NCBI RefSeq assembly: GCF_002096845.1 | Contig: NZ_NCVK01000007.1 | Coordinates: forward strand, 1-64,000 | DNA: 64,000 nt | Direction of reading: 5' to 3' | Source: Streptococcus mitis | Lineage (GTDB): Bacteria; Bacillota; Bacilli; Lactobacillales; Streptococcaceae | Shown here: piece by piece, positions 57,617 to 64,000 of the stretch | Layout of the letters: each line of letters begins with the position of its first letter | Numbering within the stretch: the first letter of the stretch is position 1 | Made by a program: the position numbers and the translations under genes | The notes under the pieces: generated by a model | Databases searched by the model: none | Seen by the model: only the letters and a program-made list of their open reading frames with translations | Told to the model about the DNA's origin: nothing

Positions 57617-58045
57617 ATGAAAGTTATTTTAGCTACTGACCAAGATAGTTTCCAACTGAAAGAAACCGTCAAACACTATCTGCTTCATTCTGGTTATGAA
57701 GTAATTGACTTCAACTCTACACAAGGCTCTGCGGATTTCGTTGATTCTACTGTCAATGCTATTACAGAGTTTAGAAAATATAAGCAAGCTCGTGCTATTC
57801 TTTTTGACAAGTTTGGGCATTCTTTTATGCCTGCTAATAAGTTTAAAGGTATTATCTGCGCCGCTGTTTCCGATGAACACTCTGCCATGATGACTATTCG
57901 ACACAATTCTACTCCAATCATTACAATTGGTTCTGGAATTACAGGTGCTATTTTAGCAGTTGAAATAGTCAAAGCCTTTCTTGAGCACAACTATGATTCT
58001 GGTCGTCACCAAGTTCGCATTGATATGCTGAACAAGCTCTGCTAG
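57617..58045 (+). CDS. lacA: LacA-like galactose-6-phosphate isomerase subunit, second copy
   Basis: 142 residues. [31 protein letters not shown] and the C-terminal SGRHQVRIDMLNKLC follow LacA of the RpiB/LacAB family. It is diverged from lacA at 61171: GADAAG becomes ATDQDS and MTRGHNN becomes MTIRHNS. It is followed 11 bases later by a matching lacB. Both subunits are needed for aldose-ketose isomerisation; substrate may differ from the main pair. Confidence 0.85.
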   Translation: MKVILATDQDSFQLKETVKHYLLHSGYEVIDFNSTQGSADFVDSTVNAITEFRKYKQARAILFDKFGHSFMPANKFKGIICAAVSDEHSAMMTIRHNSTPIITIGSGITGAILAVEIVKAFLEHNYDSGRHQVRIDMLNKLC

Positions 58046-58056
58046 GAGGTATTCCC

Positions 58057-58575
58057 ATGAAAATTGCTCTCGGTTGTGATCACATTGTAACAGATGTGAA
58101 GATGAAGATTTCAAAACACCTAAAAGAACAAGGTCATGAAATCATTGATGTTGGTACTTATGATTTCGTCCGTACTCACTATCCTATTTATGGTCGCTTA
58201 ATTGCAGAGGAGGTCGTCAATGGACGGGCTGACTTTGGAGTCGCCCTTTGCGGTACAGGTGTTGGAATTGCTGTATCTGCTGATAAAGTTCCTAGAACTC
58301 GAGTTGTACTTGTCGGAGATGTTGCGACTGCTCGTTCCGCTCGTGAAAATCTCAATGCTAATATTGTTGCTTTCGGTGGTGCAATCCTAGGTATCAATTT
58401 CATTAACAACATTGTAGATGAATTTATCAATACCAAGTACAAACCAAGTCCTGAAAAAGAGGAATTGATTGCGAAAATTGATAAACTATCTGAAGTGAGC
58501 CCAGATGTAGCTGCCAATGATCATATCTTCGATGAAGAGAATGCCAAGTGGAATCGTGGAGAATATCACGATTAA
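58057..58575 (+). CDS. lacB: LacB-like galactose-6-phosphate isomerase subunit, second copy
   Basis: 172 residues, GGAGGTATTCCC before [31 protein letters not shown] and LCGTGVGIAVSADKVPR (active-site Cys region) are intact. The closing FDEENAKWNRGEYHD matches LacB. Full length. With the preceding LacA copy it forms an independent isomerase pair transcribed opposite to lacABCD. Confidence 0.9.
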   Translation: MKIALGCDHIVTDVKMKISKHLKEQGHEIIDVGTYDFVRTHYPIYGRLIAEEVVNGRADFGVALCGTGVGIAVSADKVPRTRVVLVGDVATARSARENLNANIVAFGGAILGINFINNIVDEFINTKYKPSPEKEELIAKIDKLSEVSPDVAANDHIFDEENAKWNRGEYHD

Positions 58576-58603
58576 CTTGCATTCCCTCTGATATATTTTA
58601 TCT

Positions 58604-58636
58604 AACCTTGAGGATAACTAACTCAAGGTTGTTTTT
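58604..58636 (+). terminator. lacB2 terminator
   Basis: AACCTTGAG/CTCAAGGTT hairpin around GATAACTAA, then GTTTTT. Confidence 0.85.
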
Positions 58637-58644
58637 ATTTCATC

Positions 58645-58678
58645 AAAAAAAGTCTAGAGATATTTCTATCCCTAGACT
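58645..58678 (-). terminator. lacD terminator
   Basis: Minus-strand AGTCTAGGGATA/TATCTCTAGACT hairpin followed by seven T. Confidence 0.85.
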
Positions 58679-58702
58679 GAAGTTTTTTTCACAATTTGAG
58701 TG

Positions 58703-59683
58703 CTACACACGTTCTTTCCATGAAGTTGCTGTTGTTTGAAGAACTTTGTTGAGTTCGTCAATGTTTTCAAATCCAGTTGTGCGAAGCCATTCGCGAGCTG
58801 CTGCTTCACCATCTTTGATGTAAGCTTCAACTGATCCAGCCCATGTAGCACGGCCACAAAGAACTCCGTTAAAGTTTGCACCTGATTCATGAGCAAATAC
58901 AAGAGTATCTTGGAAGAGTTTAGCTGATACACCAGCACTCAAGTAGATGTATGGCAAGTTAGTTGCTTCATCTTGAGCTTTGAAGAAGGCTGCTGCTTCT
59001 TCACGTGTATAAACCACTTCACCTTCAGCGAAGCCTTCAACATATTTAATGTTAACAGGAACTTCTACTTTCAAGACATCAATGTTGAAACGTGGGTCTG
59101 AGAAGACTTTCATAGCACCAATAACTTTGTGTGGTTTTACTTTCGCATATTCTACAGAACCTGCATCAGCAATTTTTTCATCGTAAGCAAGGATTTCAAG
59201 GAAGAATGGGATATCTTCAGCCACACATTCAGAACCGATGCGTTCGATGTAAGCTTGTTTTTCTTGGTTGAGTTCGTCTGAGCTATCTACGTCATAGTAA
59301 AGCAAGAATTTAACTGCATCTGCACCTTCTTCTTTAATACGTTTTGCAGACCAAACATCCAAGCAGTCTGGCAAACGTTTTGTACTTGTTGTGTCATAGC
59401 CTGTTTTTTCATAAGCAAGGAGAAGACCAGCATTTTCATCAAGAGCTTTAGTCGCTGGAAGTCCATATTCAGGGTCAAGAAGCATAGATGAAGCGTATTT
59501 AGTCAATTCATCTGCTACCAAGACCTTAAGTTCTTCCATTTGAGCCACTGTTGGTTCTTCTGTTTGGTGTTGAGCCATAAGGCGTTTCAAAGCACCACGT
59601 TGGTCAAATGCAAGAGCTGAGATGATTCCTTTTTCATCAGAAAGTTTTTCTAAGCGTGCACGTTTTTGTTCTGTTAAAGCCAT
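58703..59683 (-). CDS. lacD: Tagatose 1,6-diphosphate aldolase
   Basis: 326 residues. [30 protein letters not shown] and the Schiff-base Lys in [10 protein letters not shown] (about 205) mark LacD. It cleaves tagatose-1,6-bisphosphate into dihydroxyacetone phosphate and glyceraldehyde-3-phosphate. It lies last in lacABCD, one base after the lacC start region. Confidence 0.97.
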   Translation of the reverse strand: MALTEQKRARLEKLSDEKGIISALAFDQRGALKRLMAQHQTEEPTVAQMEELKVLVADELTKYASSMLLDPEYGLPATKALDENAGLLLAYEKTGYDTTSTKRLPDCLDVWSAKRIKEEGADAVKFLLYYDVDSSDELNQEKQAYIERIGSECVAEDIPFFLEILAYDEKIADAGSVEYAKVKPHKVIGAMKVFSDPRFNIDVLKVEVPVNIKYVEGFAEGEVVYTREEAAAFFKAQDEATNLPYIYLSAGVSAKLFQDTLVFAHESGANFNGVLCGRATWAGSVEAYIKDGEAAAREWLRTTGFENIDELNKVLQTTATSWKERV

Positions 59684-59684
59684 T

Positions 59685-60614
59685 TTATACCTCTTTTACT
59701 ATTAATTGATCATATAGAGCTTGATAGTTGGCCATGTTAACATGACCAGTCATTTTTTCTTGAGCATTGAGCATACCAAGGACATTTGCCTTGATGAGTA
59801 ATTCTGCATCCGATTCTTTATGAAGAAGTCCTGAAGAAATCCCTGCCACAGTAGAATCTCCAGATCCAACAGGATTGACTACCTGAATTCTAGGAATATC
59901 TACCTTGTAGAAAGTGTCGCCATGTTTGGCAAAGGCACCGTTGGCACCAAGTGAAACGATAATCCATTCAATACCTGCAAACAAAGGTTCTTGAAGGACT
60001 TCTTTTAATTCATCCAAGTCCTCAGAAACTTCTCTTCCTAGAAGTTGAGACAATTCCTCATTATTTGGTTTGATGACTGTTGGTTTATGTAGTGATTCAA
60101 GAACCGCCTGAAGTGCTGCACCAGAGCAGTCCAAGACAATAGGTTTTCCAGCATCATTTGTAATTTTTACAAGTTGAGCATAGTAGTCAACCGGAAGGCC
60201 AGCTGGCAGACTACCTGAGATAGCTACTACTTCAACTGACTCCAGAAGATTTTTGAAATGTTCCAAAAAGTCTTGACCTTCTTGTTCCAATACTACAGGA
60301 CCTTTTTCAAGAACTTCTGTTTGATTGTCTCCGTGAAGAATAGCGATACAGTTACGAGTTTCTCCCTGAATAGAAAAGAAATCTTTCTTTACTTGATCAT
60401 CGATATTTTCAACCAAAAACTCACCAAGTTTGCCACCCACTAAACCAGTAGCAAGAACAGAATCCCCAAATTCTGAAAGTACTCGGGTAACATTGAGTCC
60501 CTTACCACCAGCAGTTTTGGTTACATCCACCACACGATTGACAGTATCAATCTTTAACTCATCCAAGGGATAGGAAATATCAATGGATGGGTTCATTGTG
60601 ACTGTTAAAATCAT
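59685..60614 (-). CDS. lacC: Tagatose-6-phosphate kinase
   Basis: 309 residues of the PfkB family. [12 protein letters not shown] at the N-terminus, [11 protein letters not shown] (substrate loop) and [11 protein letters not shown] (catalytic Asp and anion hole, about 250). It phosphorylates tagatose-6-phosphate. Follows lacB after ten bases. Confidence 0.96.
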   Translation of the reverse strand: MILTVTMNPSIDISYPLDELKIDTVNRVVDVTKTAGGKGLNVTRVLSEFGDSVLATGLVGGKLGEFLVENIDDQVKKDFFSIQGETRNCIAILHGDNQTEVLEKGPVVLEQEGQDFLEHFKNLLESVEVVAISGSLPAGLPVDYYAQLVKITNDAGKPIVLDCSGAALQAVLESLHKPTVIKPNNEELSQLLGREVSEDLDELKEVLQEPLFAGIEWIIVSLGANGAFAKHGDTFYKVDIPRIQVVNPVGSGDSTVAGISSGLLHKESDAELLIKANVLGMLNAQEKMTGHVNMANYQALYDQLIVKEV

Positions 60615-60624
60615 AGGTCACCTC

Positions 60625-61140
60625 TTAGTCGTGGTATTCTCCGCGATCCCATTTTTCAAGGAATTCAGTGAAGAAGTTTGCGTCTGTTTGTTGAGCATTG
60701 TGACTCTCAACGTGTTCAATTTTCGCAATCAATTTTTTGTTTTCTTCAGTTGGTTTGTATTCAGCATGGATGAAAGCTTCGATGATATCACACATGAGCA
60801 ATTCACCAGTAATTTTACCACCAAAACCAATAACGTTAGCGTTCAATTGTTCTTTAGCATAAAGAGCTGTTGTCATATCACGAACCAAGGCAGAACGGAC
60901 ACCAGGAACTTTATTTACAGCGTTGTTGATACCAACACCAGTACCACAGATACATACCCCAAGATCAGCTTGACCGCTAGTTACAGCTTCACCAACTTTT
61001 TTACCAAAGATTGGGTAGTGAGTACGTGTATGGTCATATGTACCAAAGTCAATGACTTCATATCCTTTTGATTTCAAAAATTCTGAAACCGCCATTTTTT
61101 CATCTGTTACGATGTGGTCACATCCAATTGCAATTCTCAT
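60625..61140 (-). CDS. lacB: Galactose-6-phosphate isomerase subunit LacB
   Basis: 171 residues. [46 protein letters not shown] (active Cys). With LacA it converts galactose-6-phosphate to tagatose-6-phosphate. Confidence 0.96.
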   Translation of the reverse strand: MRIAIGCDHIVTDEKMAVSEFLKSKGYEVIDFGTYDHTRTHYPIFGKKVGEAVTSGQADLGVCICGTGVGINNAVNKVPGVRSALVRDMTTALYAKEQLNANVIGFGGKITGELLMCDIIEAFIHAEYKPTEENKKLIAKIEHVESHNAQQTDANFFTEFLEKWDRGEYHD

Positions 61141-61170
61141 TTTTAACTTACCTTTCTTACTGTAATCTAA

Positions 61171-61596
61171 TTAGCACATTTTGTTCAACATATCAACACG
61201 AATCTGGTGACGTCCACCGTCGTATTTACCGTTAACAAATCCTTTAGCAATGTTTTTAGCCAATTCATTACCAACAAGTTGTGCACCCATAGTGATCATA
61301 CGTGAGTTGTTGTGGCCACGAGTCATATAAGCTGAACGTTCGTCAGATACTTCTGCAGCAACCATTCCTTTGATCTTAGTTGCGACCATAAATGAACCAG
61401 CTCCATAAGCATCAATCACGATACCAAGGTTTTGTTCTTCTTTGTTTACTTCTGCAGCAACAGCAAGAGTCACATCAACAAAGTCTTGACCTTCAGCTGT
61501 AACATCCACAACGTGGAAGTTTTCTTTTTCCAAGAAGTCTTTCACAACTTCTTTCAATCTCAAACCTGCAGCATCTGCACCGATAACAATAGACAT
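61171..61596 (-). CDS. lacA: Galactose-6-phosphate isomerase subunit LacA
   Basis: 141 residues, AAAAGGAGTATACA before [33 protein letters not shown] and [14 protein letters not shown] match LacA. First gene of lacABCD. Confidence 0.96.
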   Translation of the reverse strand: MSIVIGADAAGLRLKEVVKDFLEKENFHVVDVTAEGQDFVDVTLAVAAEVNKEEQNLGIVIDAYGAGSFMVATKIKGMVAAEVSDERSAYMTRGHNNSRMITMGAQLVGNELAKNIAKGFVNGKYDGGRHQIRVDMLNKMC

Positions 61597-61787
61597 ATTG
61601 TATACTCCTTTTTATTTTTCTAGGCTAGTAAAGACTTTTATGGTTAGCAGTTTACCTACAAAAAGTTTTCTAGCAGTTTATTGACAAATTGGATTGAACG
61701 AGATGAATGACACCTTATTCAAGTTTAGGAAATCAGTTTCCTAGAAATAATTTTTCTCCACGAAAGAGAATATAACAAGTGATTGTT

Positions 61788-61820
61788 TGTTTGTTACAAA
61801 CATCATTTGTTGCTTACAAA
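61788..61820 (-). promoter_or_regulatory. LacR-type operator dyads
   Basis: TGTTTGTTACAAACA (61788-61802) is a perfect 15-base palindrome. TTTGT-TGCTT-ACAAA (61806-61820) is a second one. Both lie just downstream of the -10 of lacA, as expected for a DeoR-family repressor. Confidence 0.75.
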
Positions 61821-61823
61821 CAT

Positions 61824-61852
61824 AATATACTCCTATTTTATGAAAAAGTCAA
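61824..61852 (-). promoter_or_regulatory. lacABCD promoter
   Basis: Minus-strand TTGACT (61847-61852), 17 bases, TATATT (61824-61829). Confidence 0.82.
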
Positions 61853-61881
61853 CAGTTAGTGTTTGTTTTTGTGTTTTTTAA

Positions 61882-62778
61882 CTAAAAAATTTCGATGTCA
61901 AAACCAATTTGATCCACTTGACCAGGTTCTAGGAGACGAACATTCTTCTTATCTTCTAGATGATCTCCTTCTTCACGGGATGTTGACAAGCCAGACCATG
62001 GTTCAAAAGCAACGAAAGGACCTTTATTCAAAGTTGACCAGATAATGAGATTTGGAAACTCTGCAAAGTGCACTTTCAACCCTTTATCATGTTTACGAGA
62101 ACGAAGGGCAATTGTTCTAGATTGTAATTCATCTAAGGTAACTGCGTCTGTACTGAAAAGATCATAACTAAGATCTAATTCCTTTTGCCCCTCTAGCCAT
62201 GGACTTCTATCTTGGAAATCCAACATGCCTGTTTCTGGGAAAGGACGTGGAACAGAGCAAGTCTCTTCTTTCTCAAACTCTAAATAGTAATCTTCGTAGA
62301 CTTCATCATCCACTAAGGGACAATTAAATCCTGGATGTCCACCAATAAAGTAAGGCATGACCTTACTAGTTTCTTTATTGAAAATTTTGTATTGAGTCCG
62401 TACTGTCTTTCCTGTAAGGATATAAGTGATTTCTAGTCGGAAATGATAAGGATAGTTTTGATAGCTATTCTCATCGTCCTCAATTGCAAAAGTTACACTC
62501 TTGTCTGTCTGTTCGACTAATTCAAATTCTTTCTTACGAACCAAACCATGACGAGGAATCTTTCCTTTGCTTTCTTGCCCCTTCTCATCTATATAGAAGG
62601 CTGTATCCTCTCTCAATGAACCACAAATGGGGAAGAGAACAGGAGATTGTCCACTCCAATAAGTAGCATCTCCTTGCCACAAATACTCAAGACCTTCAGC
62701 ATTTTTTATAGAAGAAAGAGCCCCACCAAAACTGTTAAATTGAACTTTTAATTGTTCTGATTTTAATTCAATTACCAT
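61882..62778 (-). CDS. Aldose 1-epimerase-like protein (LacX-type)
   Basis: 298 residues, CGGAGAAAATA before ATG. Beta-sandwich mutarotase family: SVLFPICGSLRED-like segment (SPVLFPICG), GKIPRHGLVRKKEF (His), YFIGGHPGFNCPL (His) and VAFEPWSGLSTS (Glu). LacX/YeaD-type members are found with lac operons and may interconvert sugar-6-phosphate anomers. Separated from lacA by the promoter region, so it belongs to the upstream transcript or stands alone. Confidence 0.88.
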   Translation of the reverse strand: MVIELKSEQLKVQFNSFGGALSSIKNAEGLEYLWQGDATYWSGQSPVLFPICGSLREDTAFYIDEKGQESKGKIPRHGLVRKKEFELVEQTDKSVTFAIEDDENSYQNYPYHFRLEITYILTGKTVRTQYKIFNKETSKVMPYFIGGHPGFNCPLVDDEVYEDYYLEFEKEETCSVPRPFPETGMLDFQDRSPWLEGQKELDLSYDLFSTDAVTLDELQSRTIALRSRKHDKGLKVHFAEFPNLIIWSTLNKGPFVAFEPWSGLSTSREEGDHLEDKKNVRLLEPGQVDQIGFDIEIF

Positions 62779-62806
62779 TATTTTCTCCGATTTCTTGATA
62801 GTTTAT

Positions 62807-62849
62807 AAAAAACTAGGCTGTCACTCCTAATGGTATGACAACCTAGTTT
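62807..62849 (-). terminator. Terminator upstream of the epimerase gene
   Basis: Minus-strand ACTAGGTTGTCAT...GACAGCCTAGT hairpin followed by TTTTTT. It ends the galactitol-PTS transcript. Confidence 0.8.
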
Positions 62850-62858
62850 CAACAATTT

Positions 62859-63009
62859 ACACTCTACGAAAATCCAATTCAAACTTCGTCAGCGTCGCCT
62901 TGCCGTAGATATGGTCACTGACTTCGTCAGTCTTATCTACAACCTCAAAACTGTATTTTGAGCAACCTGCGACTAGCTTCCTAGTTTGCTCTTTGATTTT
63001 CATTGAGTT
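62859..63009 (+). repeat. BOX element (boxA-boxB-boxC type)
   Basis: The 150 bases carry the pneumococcal BOX hallmarks: TCTACGAAAATC start, TCAGCGTCGCCTTGCCGTAG, ACTTCGTCAGT, CTACAACCTCAAAAC, CTAGTTTGCTCTTTG and end TTTTCATTGAGT. BOX repeats are typical of S. pneumoniae and close relatives. Confidence 0.95.
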
Positions 63010-63028
63010 TACATTTTATAGGAGCGTA

Positions 63029-64000
63029 TTATTTTGCTTTTGCTGCGTATTCTTCGTTACGTTTGATCATTTGTTTTCTGTACCATGCAAAGATACCGAT
63101 ATAGAATACAAGGAAGACTACAGCACCAAGGATTGCTTTGATATCACCTGTTGTAGTGTTACCAATTGTCCAACCAAGAAGTTTTTCGATTGGTCCTTCA
63201 AGAGTTGAGTGAGTAATCAATTGAGTTTGGCTCACACCTGCTGGGAAGGCACCTACACCTTTAGCAAGTTCTGTTGCAAATGGTGCAATAAGTGTACCTG
63301 AAAGAAGGAAGAGTGGCAACAAGAGTGTTCCGAAAATAATCATACGGAGCAATTTACCACGTGTTACAACCAAGAGAGCTGGAGTAACACCCATAGCGAT
63401 GATACCTGCAAGTGGCAAGATACCATTTCCGACTTTTGAAAGAAGTACTGCTTCAACCAACATGATTGGTGCAAGTACGTTAGCACAAGCCCAAATTTCA
63501 GCACGACCAGCGATGAAAGGCCAGTCAAGACCGATGTTGAATTTACGTCCTTGAAGACGTTTAGTAGCAACGTTTGTAATACCTTGTGAAAGTGGTTCTA
63601 CGGCAGCGATGAACCATGAACCGATAAGTGAGAAGAGTTCCAAAGATACACCGGCAGTCAAACCAAGAGACAACCATCCTCTGATAACAAGACGCCATTT
63701 ATCTGCATCTGCAACACCTTCAATTGGATGTGGAGTTCCCATAATACCGATAACAATACCAAGAATGAAACCGATGAAGAATTTAGAACCCCAGAAACCG
63801 ATTTTCTTGTTCAATTTTGCAGCATCAAAGTCATATTTATCAAGACCTGGGAAGAATTTTTCAAAAATCTTATCCAAAACCATGATAACTGGATTCATCA
63901 TGTAGTTCATGTGAGTTGATGTCATTGGTGATGAACTTGGTGCGTTAAGAAGGTCATCAAATGTAGGTTTCATCAAGTCAGAGTTGATAATCTTCAACAC
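63029..64000 (-). CDS. gatC: PTS galactitol-type EIIC, C-terminal part cut by window edge
   Basis: 323 residues visible, frame open to the edge, so roughly the first third of a 450-residue protein is missing. Multiple helices and GLDWPFIAGRAEIWACANVLAPIM (in pieces GLDWPFIAGR, CANVLAPIM) are typical of GatC. It imports galactitol or a related sugar. It lies beside the tagatose pathway, which could use its product. Confidence 0.9.
   Translation of the reverse strand: MLKIINSDLMKPTFDDLLNAPSSSPMTSTHMNYMMNPVIMVLDKIFEKFFPGLDKYDFDAAKLNKKIGFWGSKFFIGFILGIVIGIMGTPHPIEGVADADKWRLVIRGWLSLGLTAGVSLELFSLIGSWFIAAVEPLSQGITNVATKRLQGRKFNIGLDWPFIAGRAEIWACANVLAPIMLVEAVLLSKVGNGILPLAGIIAMGVTPALLVVTRGKLLRMIIFGTLLLPLFLLSGTLIAPFATELAKGVGAFPAGVSQTQLITHSTLEGPIEKLLGWTIGNTTTGDIKAILGAVVFLVFYIGIFAWYRKQMIKRNEEYAAKAK

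Overview
The window is low-GC Firmicute DNA from a mitis-group Streptococcus (S. pneumoniae / S. mitis / S. oralis complex). Gene order and protein sequences support this: spxR, a MurA paralogue, the pyruvate/acetoin dehydrogenase operon with lplA, pdrM-pyrC-mutX-ung, ptsHI, nrdHEF and a tagatose-6-phosphate lac locus. A BOX repeat lies at 62859-63009.

About 1-14750 is accessory DNA downstream of the rlmCD 3' end. It holds an IS4-like transposase start, a nucleotidyltransferase-like gene, a lipid kinase, a truncated ADP-ribosylglycohydrolase and a SAP-domain gene. Next comes a Mega-type macrolide-resistance element (about 2681-8212: broken uvrX-like polymerase, a yolD-like gene, a DUF5960-type gene, msrD, mefE and the mefL leader attenuator). 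A metal operon follows (broken ZIP gene, cadC, cadA), with two ArsR-type operators inside its promoter. Then come an unknown gene, a peptidase E-like gene and an AAC(6')-like acetyltransferase. Both ends of the Mega region carry a core sequence that also occurs in the 3' end of rlmCD, so rlmCD-type 3' ends look like the integration target.

About 14754-33203 is core chromosome, almost all on the minus strand: rlmCD, a TlpA-like lipoprotein with ccdA, map, spxR, a GNAT gene, murA, then lplA-lpdA-E2-E1beta-E1alpha, then pdrM, pyrC, mutX, ung and a HAD phosphatase. About 33322-41326 mixes accessory and less conserved genes: a TetR-controlled ABC transporter operon with three matching operators, a frameshifted clbS/dfsB-like gene, and a glycosyltransferase/phosphodiester-glycosidase operon. 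About 41499-48099 holds a YkgJ-type protein, ptsI-ptsH and nrdH-nrdE-nrdF with putative NrdR boxes.

About 48242-64000 is the lactose/galactose region. It has lacR, lacG-lacE-lacF-lacT (with LacT antiterminator site and terminator), lacD-C-B-A with a LacR-type operator region, an aldose-epimerase-like gene and a partial galactitol-type PTS IIC. A block between lacT and lacD carries two SAM methyltransferases, an EamA transporter, an Rrf2 regulator, and a second diverged lacA/lacB pair with its own promoter and an 11-bp inverted-repeat operator.

The most unusual structure is non-coding. A 124-126 bp unit of three hairpins, with conserved linkers and different stems, occurs three times in tandem between lacE and lacG (50917-51288) and twice between pdhB and pdhC (26231-26460). 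A second family of long hairpins, in four copies near 7.9, 12.0, 12.2 and 13.3 kb, folds well only as minus-strand RNA and shows a compensatory base change.
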